Shown one piece after another: positions 7,761 to 15,160 of a stretch of DNA of 64,000 bases. Source of the stretch: DASVUC01 sp038237225 (GTDB lineage Bacteria; Planctomycetota; Phycisphaerae; Tepidisphaerales; Tepidisphaeraceae); contig JBBRYX010000012.1 of assembly GCA_038237225.1 (NCBI GenBank), positions 1 to 64,000 of the forward strand. The letters are read 5' to 3'. The position numbers were made by a program, and so were the translations under genes. Numbering within the stretch: position 1 is the stretch's first letter; each line of letters starts with the position of its first letter. The notes beneath the pieces were generated by a model that saw only the letters and a list, made by a program, of their open reading frames with translations, searched no databases and was not told where the DNA came from.

Positions 7761-8237
7761 CTAACGGGTTTTTGTCGACATCCAAACCACCCCCGCAACG
7801 AGCCACAACACGAGTCCCACCACCCCGATCACCGGATGGATGAAGACACCCAAGACGAACATGAAAAAGCCCAGCCACCGCAGGTTCCTCCAAACGGTGG
7901 AGGCGGAAGCGCTGCCGTCCGGCATCAGCGATGGCGAGAGGACGACGGATCGAGGTTGCATCGGCGTGCGTTGAGTCTCAAGCCGTTGCTTGCATTCATG
8001 GCAGACAACGTGTCCGTGATCAACGCACGGCGCTTCGAGCTTCCCAATCGCACGCCCGCAATTGGCACACGTCTCTATCGCACCTTCTCCGCGCCCGGCG
8101 ATCGCGGCGCGCGCGGTGTCAACAACCGCATCCACCGCATTCGATGAGTCGCGATCGAAACCGCAAACGTGGCAACGCTTGGCCCGCGTCGACAGCTGGC
8201 TGTTGCATTGCGGACATAGCGAGACGTCCATACGCAT
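7761..8237 (-). CDS. Zinc-ribbon membrane protein, unknown function
   Basis: A 158-residue protein. It has two cysteine-pair ribbons: CPQCNSQL...CHVCGFD at residues 8-24, and CANCGRAIG...CHECKQR at about 57-84. Two hydrophobic segments follow at the C-terminus (WLGFFMFVLGVFIHPVIGVV and VLWLVAGVVWMS). It resembles many zinc-ribbon, membrane-tethered proteins without known role. A second ATG lies two codons downstream, at 8231. Convergent to the SGNH gene across the 21-bp array. Confidence 0.75.
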   Translation of the reverse strand: MRMDVSLCPQCNSQLSTRAKRCHVCGFDRDSSNAVDAVVDTARAAIAGRGEGAIETCANCGRAIGKLEAPCVDHGHVVCHECKQRLETQRTPMQPRSVVLSPSLMPDGSASASTVWRNLRWLGFFMFVLGVFIHPVIGVVGLVLWLVAGVVWMSTKTR

Positions 8238-8614
8238 ACCCGGTTTTGGAAGTGCGCCGTCACGATAACAGATGCCGGGGGGACGGTAAAAGCTGGAATG
8301 CGGGACGCAAGGACGACGTTCGATTCAGCGTTTCGCATTGGGGCGCTGCCCCAAACCCCGCCCACCCCCCCCTGCATCCGCCCCGATGGGGGCTGCGCGG
8401 GATCAACGTCCGATGCGGCCCTGCAAGTATGGGGCTGGTGCCTCCACCATTCACAGAGGGCGGGCTTGAATGGGGGGAAGGAAAGAGTGGTGTGGAGAGG
8501 GTCCGGGAGAGCCCCCCCTGCGGCGAGAAAAAGCTTGGGGTCCGTAGGGTTGTCTCGCCGCTCCTTTCCTGAATTCCGAACAAGGTAGAGCGTTAATCGC
8601 GTTGCTTCCGTCGA
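8238..8614. other. Intergenic with GC-rich dispersed repeat
   Basis: No convincing gene. GGGGCGCTGCCCCAAACCCC (near 8340) forms a compact hairpin typical of dispersed intergenic elements. A purine-rich segment follows (GGGGGGAAGGAAAGAGTGG, near 8472). Overlapping frames on both strands have biased, low-complexity compositions and look spurious. Confidence 0.5.
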
Positions 8615-9073
8615 TTACGAAACGAGGCCAGCGACCTTGAGCTTCAGCGCGTCCGCTATCTCCTTACGATAGGAGCCGGAATGCGTGGAATCCCCTAGCG
8701 AATTCGACCACCCGATGAGATTTTGCGACGCGCGCTCTACCGCCGCAATGGACGGGATCCCTCCAAGCGCCGCAAAGAAGCCATAAACCGGAAGCACAAA
8801 CGTAAGCGCCTTAAGATCGGCTGCTAACTTGCGGATCTCGTCAGATGCTTCTTTCATTTCGTCAGGCGGTAGTCCTGCAACGGCACCACCCTCGAAAGGG
8901 CTTGGTGTTCGATGTATGAAATTTGCGTAGAAGAGTAAAGCATGCGCAATCTTTCCTCTCGTGCGTCGAATCTCCTGTATCGGCTCGATGAAAATGCGTT
9001 GAAGAAGCTGGCCGATCACAAAGATGGCCACGGTTAAGAGGGCTGTACGTCCCAGCGCAACCATTTCAGACAT
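8615..9073 (-). CDS. Membrane-anchored hypothetical protein
   Basis: A 152-residue protein with an N-terminal helix (ALLTVAIFVIGQLLQRIFIEP), an amphipathic middle region (MKEASDEIRKLAADLKAL) and a second hydrophobic stretch (LTFVLPVYGFFAALGGI). No family recognised. It is the downstream member of a minus-strand cluster with the two genes at 9186 and 9443, separated from them by 112 bases in which I see nothing. Confidence 0.6.
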   Translation of the reverse strand: MSEMVALGRTALLTVAIFVIGQLLQRIFIEPIQEIRRTRGKIAHALLFYANFIHRTPSPFEGGAVAGLPPDEMKEASDEIRKLAADLKALTFVLPVYGFFAALGGIPSIAAVERASQNLIGWSNSLGDSTHSGSYRKEIADALKLKVAGLVS

Positions 9074-9185
9074 TGCTCACCGCGATATCACTGCCGGCTT
9101 CGGCCGATTCGTTAACAAATTCAATGAAGGATTTGAGGGCTTCGTTCCATGACCCGAAGCGGCGCGGCTCGGGGTCGGTTGTGGG

Positions 9186-9467
9186 CTACTCGTGGGTTGC
9201 TGGGTCGTCGCTGAGATCCCATTCCTCGGGCGTGAAAGCCAGAAACGATCCCGCACGGTGGACGGACTCGGCGCCGTACTCCTCGTGCAGAGCATTCCAG
9301 ATCCGCCGCTGCCGCTCCGTGTCGGCCATGCCGCGGAACGTGGGCGAGATGATGGAGCCACTGACCTTTGTGCCGGCTGGCTCCAGTGCGAAACGAGGCG
9401 CTTCGAGATCGAGCCTGCGCGTGATCACGGCCTGCATTTCGGCTACGGCGTCCTGGACTTTTGACAT
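9186..9467 (-). CDS. Small soluble partner of the HEPN-like protein
   Basis: A 93-residue protein beginning MSKVQDAVAEMQAVITRRL. The segment GSIISPTFRGMADTERQRRI followed by LHEEYGAESVHRAGSFLAFTPEEW has the spacing of BolA-like proteins (F-G...R...V...L...HA-L...PEEW). The resemblance is loose and I would not name it so. Its start lies inside the last 25 bases of the HEPN-like gene, so translation is probably coupled. Confidence 0.55.
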   Translation of the reverse strand: MSKVQDAVAEMQAVITRRLDLEAPRFALEPAGTKVSGSIISPTFRGMADTERQRRIWNALHEEYGAESVHRAGSFLAFTPEEWDLSDDPATHE

Positions 9468-9937
9468 AAGACCTCACATCGCTTGATGATCACCGAACAG
9501 GCATCGTAGAAATCGGATGCCGCCTGCTTGATCGTTCGCTGCCCCGTCACCTCGCCGAGTTCAAACCACTTGGTTTCAACAGCGCGCGAGGATGTGAAGC
9601 GCATGTTGTTATACCACAATCGCGCAACCCGCTGAACCGCCGCGATCAGCGGATCGTCCGGACCGCCGCCGCGCAGCAGACCTAAGTTGCGCACGTTGGT
9701 CAGCAACCGGCGGAGGTCATGACCGGTATCGAGCGATTTCCTCCCCTGCTGAATCTCAGGATCCGACTTCCAGAGCACGGCCCGCAATGCGCCCTCCGCG
9801 CCTCGCCCTGCAAGATAGGCGCTGCCGCCGAACGCCTCGGCTCGAAGGAGAATGAACGATTCGCCAATGCGATCGCGGGCGCCTTTCCGGTAGGCCGCCT
9901 CGCCCATGCCTTTCGGTTTCTTCGGTTCTTCAGCCAT
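9443..9937 (-). CDS. HEPN-domain-like protein
   Basis: A 164-residue all-helical protein. AYRKGARDRIGESFILLRAE, then GSAYLAGRGAEGALRAVLW, then GHDLRRLLTNVRNLGL follow the HEPN pattern (helix, A/G-rich 'aGy-E-alKa' helix, then HdL--L). A candidate R-x6-H motif is in RKSLDTGHDL. HEPN proteins are often ribonuclease toxins or scaffold partners of nucleotidyltransferases; no such partner is adjacent here, only the overlapping small gene. Role is therefore inferred, not shown. Confidence 0.55.
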   Translation of the reverse strand: MAEEPKKPKGMGEAAYRKGARDRIGESFILLRAEAFGGSAYLAGRGAEGALRAVLWKSDPEIQQGRKSLDTGHDLRRLLTNVRNLGLLRGGGPDDPLIAAVQRVARLWYNNMRFTSSRAVETKWFELGEVTGQRTIKQAASDFYDACSVIIKRCEVLCQKSRTP

Positions 9938-10288
9938 CGCGCCCTGATCGTAGGTGACGATTCACTTCTTGCCAAAGGGAAGTATCCCAACGTGAGGATT
10001 TTCAGGGGACCAGGATTCGTCTGGACGCGGGAGACGAAATCTTATCCCTGAGACGGAGTGATATCATAGCCGGGCTCCTGAATCGTTCCCATCAGCGCAA
10101 GCTGGGGATCATCCGCTGGGTTCGTGCCCGTTCGCGTGATTCGCGGGCAAGCGAAGCGCCACTCCTCCGGCACCCCGCCGGAATGGAAGCTGCGTCTGGG
10201 TTCAGTGGTTCGACCGCATCCATTTGCGACAGTTGAGACAGGGGGGGTTCCTGCTAAGATGCCGCGGGTTATGAGGTAGCAGCAGTCG
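9938..10288. other. Intergenic between divergent units
   Basis: About 350 bases with no ORF that looks coding. It must carry the promoters for the minus-strand HEPN cluster and the plus-strand GH10-fold gene, but I cannot point to a clear -35/-10 pair. GGCGAAGCGCC-like short inverted motifs near 10147 are weak. Confidence 0.4.
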
Positions 10289-11800
10289 ATGGCCATCAAG
10301 TTTGAGATTTATCGGGATGGGAGTCGCCTGACGAATTTTGCGCCGGCGGGGGCGGTGTGCATGGGGCCGGAGTCGGTGCCGATCAATGGGAAGGTTCGGT
10401 TCGAGAACGGGCTCTTGGTTTGCGAGAGCGCGGATGAGCAGGCGATCGGGGTGGCGCTGCTGTGGGACCTGGGTCCGATCGGGGCGTATCACGTCGAGAC
10501 AACCCGGCTGCCTTCGCGGGAGAAGCCTTACAATTTGAACGTGGAGCTGGCGCGGTTCCGGCTGATGCGGATCGTGCAGAAGCAGGAAGATTGGAACCTG
10601 TTCGATTTTCCGCGGGCGGAGAAATTTACCACGGCATTTCGGGAGGCGCAGGCGATGTTTGCCGATGCGCTGGGGAAGCTGGATACGCCCGCCGAGGCGG
10701 CGGGTTTGGCGGACCAGGCGCACGCGGCGGCGCTGGATATCTCCGAGCAGCTCGCGTGGTTTCATGCGGATCTGCTGCTGAACCGGCGGCGATCGAGCGG
10801 GCAGTTCGTGCGTCACGTGGTCGGTTGCCGGGCGGCGGCTTCGGTGGGGAATCAGAAATACAAGGACACGCTGGCGGACCAGTTTGATTACGTGGTTCTG
10901 CCGATGAACTGGCGGCAGATTCAGCCGGAAGAGCAGGTGTTCAACACCGCGGAAGTCGATGAATGGGTGGAGTATCTGGCGAAGAAGCGGACGCCGATCA
11001 TCGCGGGGCCGCTCATCAATTTACATGAGTCTGCGCTGCCGGACTGGCTGTTCATCTGGGAGCACGATTTCGAGACGCTGCGTGAGCTGTGTTATGAGTA
11101 CGTGCAGAAGATCGTGCAGCGGTATCGCAAGGCGGTTGGGGCGTGGAACGTGGTGTCGGGATTGAATTCGGGAGCGCACTTCAATTTGACGTTCGAGCAG
11201 ATTATCGAGGTGACGCGGATGCTGGTGGCGCAGGTGAAGACGCTGCTGCCGAACGCCAAGACGCTGGTGTCGATCAATCAGCCGTTCGGCGAGTATCACG
11301 CCAAGGGCGGCGTGGGCGTGCCGCCGATGTTTTATGCGGAGATGGTGGCGCAGGCGGGTGTGAATTTTGAAGCGTTTGGTGTGGAGCTGGAGATGGGGGT
11401 TCCGACGCCGGGGAATTTTACACGCGATCTGTTCCAACTGAGCTGCCTGCTGGATCGTTTCTCGACGCTGGGGCGGCCGGTTTATTTAACCGCGGTGTGC
11501 TGCCCGAGCCGGAACACGGCGGATGCGGGGGATCTTTCGGGCGGGAAGAATGATCCAGCGCTAGCCGGGCGATGGCATCGGCCTTGGGACCCGCAGCTTC
11601 AGGCGGAATGGCTGGATGCGGTTTACAAGTTGGCGTATTCGAAGCCGTACGTGGAGTCGATCGCGTGGGGAAATTTGGCGGATCTGAATCACGATATCCC
11701 GGGCGGTGGATTGTTCGATGACATGCTGCGGGCGAAGCCGTCGTTTGCGAAGCTGCAGGATTTGAGGGAGAAATTGCATCAGTGGGGGACGAAGAAGTAG
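10289..11800 (+). CDS. GH10-fold protein lacking catalytic glutamates
   Basis: A 503-residue protein. Residues 1-185 form an N-terminal domain; from about 190 to the end the order of motifs follows glycoside hydrolase family 10 (endo-beta-1,4-xylanase): YVVLPMNWRQIQPEEQVFN (compare 'tpeNemKwe.iep..g.f'), RKAVGAWNVVSG (compare 'W.VVNE'), then GRPVYLTAVCC (compare 'lp..iTElD'). At the acid/base site the expected Asn-Glu is Ser290-Gly291, and the nucleophile position is Ala402 in LTAVC. The protein is therefore likely a non-hydrolytic relative, perhaps sugar-binding. No signal peptide is evident. Alignment by eye; the fold assignment is good, the loss of catalysis probable. Confidence 0.75.
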   Translation: MAIKFEIYRDGSRLTNFAPAGAVCMGPESVPINGKVRFENGLLVCESADEQAIGVALLWDLGPIGAYHVETTRLPSREKPYNLNVELARFRLMRIVQKQEDWNLFDFPRAEKFTTAFREAQAMFADALGKLDTPAEAAGLADQAHAAALDISEQLAWFHADLLLNRRRSSGQFVRHVVGCRAAASVGNQKYKDTLADQFDYVVLPMNWRQIQPEEQVFNTAEVDEWVEYLAKKRTPIIAGPLINLHESALPDWLFIWEHDFETLRELCYEYVQKIVQRYRKAVGAWNVVSGLNSGAHFNLTFEQIIEVTRMLVAQVKTLLPNAKTLVSINQPFGEYHAKGGVGVPPMFYAEMVAQAGVNFEAFGVELEMGVPTPGNFTRDLFQLSCLLDRFSTLGRPVYLTAVCCPSRNTADAGDLSGGKNDPALAGRWHRPWDPQLQAEWLDAVYKLAYSKPYVESIAWGNLADLNHDIPGGGLFDDMLRAKPSFAKLQDLREKLHQWGTKK

Positions 11801-11817
11801 GAGAAGAACGAACCCCA

Positions 11818-11887
11818 GATGAACACAGATAGACACAGATTTAAGATGGATCTTCTGAATCCGTGTTCATCCGTGTTGATCTGTGGC
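11818..11887. repeat. GATGAACACAGAT-type hairpin repeat
   Basis: CAGATGAACACAGATAGACA on the left is mirrored by AATCCGTGTTCATCCGTGTT on the right, around GGATCTTCTGAATCC. The same word family (GATGAACAC/GTGTTCATC) recurs at 14579-14644. I recall similar words scattered in several environmental phyla. Confidence 0.85.
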
Positions 11888-11904
11888 TAATCGGATTCGC
11901 CCAG

Positions 11905-11976
11905 ATCGCAAAGATTCAGAGACCACAAAGAAGAATTCTCTTTGTCTATCTTTGAGTCTCTGCGATCTTTGCGTGA
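11905..11976. repeat. CGCAAAGAT-type hairpin repeat
   Basis: CGCAAAGATTCAGAGACC on the left is mirrored by GAGTCTCTGCGATCTTTGCG on the right, with a central AAGAGAATTCTTTG-like core. It directly follows a different hairpin at 11818-11887 and ends at the start of the ComEA-like gene. Confidence 0.85.
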
Positions 11977-12375
11977 ATGAGTGGTGCGCGGGAGCTGCGA
12001 GTGTGGACGGCCGCGCAGCGGGTGGTGCTGGCGGGGTTTGTGTTGCTCTTGGCGGGGTTTCTGGGGTTTCGGTTGTCTTGGGATCGGCAGCATGTTCCGC
12101 GTCCGCAGCGGGATGAGGGGCAGCGGGCGGCGGAAGTTCTGGATCGGGTGGATCCGAATTCGGCGGATCTGGCGACGCTTTCATTGGTGCCGGGGCTGGG
12201 GGAGAAGCGGGCACGGGAGATAGTGGCCTATCGGGACGAGTTTCATCGCACGCGGCCGAATGAAGTGGCGTTTGAGAAGCAGGAGGACCTGCTGAAGGTG
12301 TCGGGCATTGGGGTGAGCATGGTGGAGAATCTGGCACCGTATCTGATGTTCCCGACGACCAAGCCGTCCCCGTAA
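11977..12375 (+). CDS. ComEA-like helix-hairpin-helix DNA-binding protein
   Basis: A 132-residue protein with an N-terminal membrane anchor (VVLAGFVLLLAGFLGFRL, about residues 16-33), a short linker, then a ComEA-type helix-hairpin-helix domain: DPNSADLATLSLVPGLGEKR, then AREIVAYRD and LLKVSGIGVSMVENLAPYL. In competence systems such proteins bind incoming double-stranded DNA in the periplasm. A comF-like gene lies at 50490, far away. The ATG at 11977 directly follows a hairpin repeat. Confidence 0.85.
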   Translation: MSGARELRVWTAAQRVVLAGFVLLLAGFLGFRLSWDRQHVPRPQRDEGQRAAEVLDRVDPNSADLATLSLVPGLGEKRAREIVAYRDEFHRTRPNEVAFEKQEDLLKVSGIGVSMVENLAPYLMFPTTKPSP

Positions 12376-12462
12376 GGGCGACACTTGACTTCGACGAGCT
12401 CAGTCGAGTCGTGTCGCCCTCCTTTCCGATGAAACGAAGAGGGCGAGACAAGTCTCGCCCCT
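12375..12462. repeat. GGGCGACAC and GGGCGAGAC hairpins
   Basis: AGGGCGACAC (12375) pairs with GTGTCGCCCT (12411-12420), with an inner TTCGACGAGCTCAGTCGAG inverted core. A second hairpin GAGGGCGAGACAAGTCTCGC follows at about 12440. They lie between comEA-like and uvrB and may end transcription of the former. Confidence 0.8.
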
Positions 12463-12504
12463 ACCGGGGGTCTATAATCGCGTCGCCCACAGATCGGAGC
12501 CGTC

Positions 12505-14574
12505 ATGCCTGAGTTCCAAGTCGTTTCACCATACCAGCCCGATGGGGATCAGCCTCAGGCGATCGAGAAGCTTGTGCAGGGGGCGCTGTCCAATCAAAAG
12601 TATCAGACGCTGATGGGAGTCACGGGGTCCGGCAAGACTTTTACGATGGCCCACACCATCGCGAAGGTGAACAAGCCGACGCTGATCATCTCCCACAACA
12701 AGACGCTGGCCGCGCAACTCTATGAAGAGTTCAAGGAGCTGCTGCCGAATAATGCGGTGGGGTTCTTCGTGAGCTATTACGATTACTATCAGCCCGAGGC
12801 GTATATCCCACAGCGGGATATTTATATTGAGAAGGATGCGAGCCGGAATGATGATCTGGATCGGTTGCGATTGAGCGCCACCAGCAATCTCGTGAGCCGG
12901 AACGATGTGGTGATCGTGGCATCGGTGTCGTGCATCTTCGGGCTGGGATCACCCGTCAATTACCAGAAGTCGGTGCTGGCGATTCGTAAGGGTGTTCCCA
13001 CGGATCGCGATGAGATGCTGCGGAAGCTGGTGGATCTGCAATACGCGCGCAACGACATCGACTTCAAGCGCGCGACGTTTCGCGTGCGCGGGGACGTGGT
13101 CGAGCTGCACCCTTCGTACGAGCAATTCGCGTATCGCATCGAGTTTTTTGGCGATGAGATCACGCAGATCGACGCGATCAACCCGCTGACGGGTGAGCTT
13201 CTCAAGAGCGAGGATCAGATCTTCATTTATCCGGCGGTGCATTATGTGATGCCGGAGGAGAAGGTGACGGGGGCGATCCAGGCGATCAAGGAAGAGCTGG
13301 AGATTCGGGTGATGCAGCTGCGCGGGGAAGGAAAATTGCTGGAAGCGCAGCGGCTGCTCGCGCGCACCAAATATGATCTGGAGATGATCGCGGAGGTGGG
13401 GTATTGCTCGGGGATTGAGAATTATTCACGGCATCTGGATGGTCGGCAGCCGGGGGAGCGGCCGTTTACGCTGCTGGATTATTTCCCCAAAGATTATTTG
13501 ATGATCATCGATGAGTCGCACGTGACGGTGCCGCAGATCAAGGCAATGTATTTCGGCGACCGCAGCCGCAAGGAGGTGCTGGTCGAGCACGGGTTCCGGC
13601 TTCCGAGCGCGATGGATAATCGGCCGCTGAAGTTTGAAGAGCTGGAGCAACTTTGGAACCAGGTCATTTTCGTCTCGGCCACGCCGAGCAAGTATGAGCT
13701 GGAGCATTCGGGCGGCGAAGTGGTCGAGCAGGTGATTCGGCCGACGGGGCTGATCGATCCGGAGATTCAGGTTCATCCGGCGCAGGGGCAGGTGCCGCAT
13801 CTGCTTACGGCGATCAAGGAGCGCGTGGCGATCGGCGAGCGCGTGCTGGTCACGACGCTGACCAAGCGACTGGCGGAGGATCTGGCGGCATATATCCAGG
13901 AGGCGGGGATCAAGGGGCGGTATCTTCACAGCGAGATCCAGACGATTGAGCGCGTGGAGATTCTGCGCGAGCTTCGGCAAGGCGATTACGACGTGCTGGT
14001 CGGAATCAACCTGCTTCGCGAGGGGTTGGATCTGCCGGAAGTGTCGCTGGTGGCGATTCTGGATGCGGACAAAGCCGGATTTCTGCGGAGCGAGACGTCG
14101 CTCATTCAGACGATCGGGCGGGCGGCGCGGAATGTGAATTCGAAGGTGATCCTTTACGCCGACGCGGTGACACCCGCAATGCAGAAAGCGATGGATGAGA
14201 CGGCGCGGCGGCGGGCGATTCAGACCCTGTTCAATGAAAAGCACGGGATTACGCCGACCACGATCAAGAAGGCGATCCGCCAGGGCCTGGAGGCGGAGGT
14301 GAAGGCGCGCCATACCGTTGCCAGCGCGATCCACGAGAGCAGCGATTCACTGGATAACACGGAGATCGTGAAGCTGCTGGAAGAGGAGATGCTGGAGGCC
14401 GCGCGGAACCTGGAGTTCGAGCGCGCCGCTCAGTTGCGCGACAAGATCAACGAGATGAAAGGCGCGCCGGTCCTCAAGAGCGGCTCAACGTTTGCTCCTG
14501 AAGAGGAGAGCGAGCAGAAGAAGATCTGGCAGCCCAAGACCAGCACCCGGCACGGGCGGCGGGTGGCGAAATAG
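12505..14574 (+). CDS. uvrB: UvrABC excision-repair helicase subunit UvrB
   Basis: A 689-residue DNA-damage-verifying helicase-like subunit that works with UvrA and UvrC in nucleotide excision repair. Walker A GVTGSGKT is at residues 38-45, the damage-probing beta-hairpin block YYDYYQPEAYIPQRDIYIEK at about 92-111, DESH at 336-339, and helicase motifs VLVTTLTKRLAEDL, GINLLREGLDLPEVSLVAIL and QTIGRAARN in order. A C-terminal UVR motif (LLEEEMLEAARNLEFERAAQ, about 620-645) binds UvrC. Length is normal for the family. No uvrA or uvrC in the window. Confidence 0.98.
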   Translation: MPEFQVVSPYQPDGDQPQAIEKLVQGALSNQKYQTLMGVTGSGKTFTMAHTIAKVNKPTLIISHNKTLAAQLYEEFKELLPNNAVGFFVSYYDYYQPEAYIPQRDIYIEKDASRNDDLDRLRLSATSNLVSRNDVVIVASVSCIFGLGSPVNYQKSVLAIRKGVPTDRDEMLRKLVDLQYARNDIDFKRATFRVRGDVVELHPSYEQFAYRIEFFGDEITQIDAINPLTGELLKSEDQIFIYPAVHYVMPEEKVTGAIQAIKEELEIRVMQLRGEGKLLEAQRLLARTKYDLEMIAEVGYCSGIENYSRHLDGRQPGERPFTLLDYFPKDYLMIIDESHVTVPQIKAMYFGDRSRKEVLVEHGFRLPSAMDNRPLKFEELEQLWNQVIFVSATPSKYELEHSGGEVVEQVIRPTGLIDPEIQVHPAQGQVPHLLTAIKERVAIGERVLVTTLTKRLAEDLAAYIQEAGIKGRYLHSEIQTIERVEILRELRQGDYDVLVGINLLREGLDLPEVSLVAILDADKAGFLRSETSLIQTIGRAARNVNSKVILYADAVTPAMQKAMDETARRRAIQTLFNEKHGITPTTIKKAIRQGLEAEVKARHTVASAIHESSDSLDNTEIVKLLEEEMLEAARNLEFERAAQLRDKINEMKGAPVLKSGSTFAPEEESEQKKIWQPKTSTRHGRRVAK

Positions 14575-14578
14575 AACC

Positions 14579-14644
14579 AAACCACGGATGAACACCGATT
14601 CACACAGATCCGTTTCTGATCCGTGTGCATCCGTGTTCATCTGA
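14579..14644. repeat. GATGAACACCGAT-type hairpin repeat after uvrB
   Basis: CCACGGATGAACACCGATTC pairs with GATCCGTGTGCATCCGTGTT plus CATCTG around CAGATCCGTTTCTGATC. Same family as 11818-11887. It starts a few bases after the uvrB stop and could serve as its transcript end although no T-run follows. Confidence 0.85.
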
Positions 14645-14653
14645 CCGAGCAAC

Positions 14654-14841
14654 GGACGCGCCGGGGAGAACAACGGACGCTCCGGGGAGAACAACGGACG
14701 CGCCGGGGAGAACAACGGACGCGCCGGGGAGAACAACGGACGCTCCGGGGAGAGCAACGGATGCTCCGGGGAGAACAACGGACGCTCCGGGGGGAGGAAC
14801 GGACGCGCCGGGGGGAGGAACGGACGCGCCGCGGAGACGTG
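14654..14841. repeat. 21-bp minisatellite, about nine units
   Basis: Eight complete and one partial unit of exactly 21 bases: GGACGCGCCGGGGAGAACAA plus C, with variants GGACGCT, GGATGCT, GAGAGCAAC and GGGGGAGGAAC. Only substitutions separate the units. The consensus is unrelated to the arrays at 7544 and 59553. Open frames on the plus strand give seven-residue repeats (for example TRRGEQR), but composition and context argue against a gene. Confidence 0.95.
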
Positions 14842-15160
14842 AAACGCTATTGGACCGCCCGTGCGCGGGACCCGGAGCGCGAGATTAGCGGACGCGGCGA
14901 TGACACGCCGCCGGGCGGGATTTTATCGAACGCGGCGGGTGAAGCTCCAAGGACCAAAGCTCCAAGTTCCAAATAACCGGCAATGGGCAACGTGCAAGGG
15001 GAAATCGAGGATAGAGGATTGAGGATAGAGGATAGAGGATGGCTGAAGAACGGGGCCTCGACCCCCCGACCGCCGCCCCCGAACCCGGGCTCACCGTACT
15101 GCTCCCCCGGATTTTTAAAAGAATGACTCCTGACCCTGCTCCGCGTCTCCTTTCGCGTGC
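14842..15160. other. Intergenic with two heptamer-word blocks
   Basis: No gene seen. GCTCCAAGGACCAAAGCTCC (near 14942) is a 7-base-period block, and GAGGATAGAGGATTGAGGAT with further units (15006-15042) is a second, with word GAGGATA. The remainder is unremarkable GC-rich sequence between the uvrB side and the convergent LEPR-XLL gene. Confidence 0.75.

Noticed and set aside
7532..7843. 103-codon frame through the first 21-bp array, giving KAQIANR-type repeats
   Set aside because: A 21-base period keeps most frames open on both strands. The ends outside the array have no coding character, and the frame overlaps the 3' end of a good gene on the other strand.
14623..14976. Frames through the second 21-bp array (TRRGEQR repeats)
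   Set aside because: Same artefact of period 21. The frame starts inside a hairpin repeat and has very biased composition.
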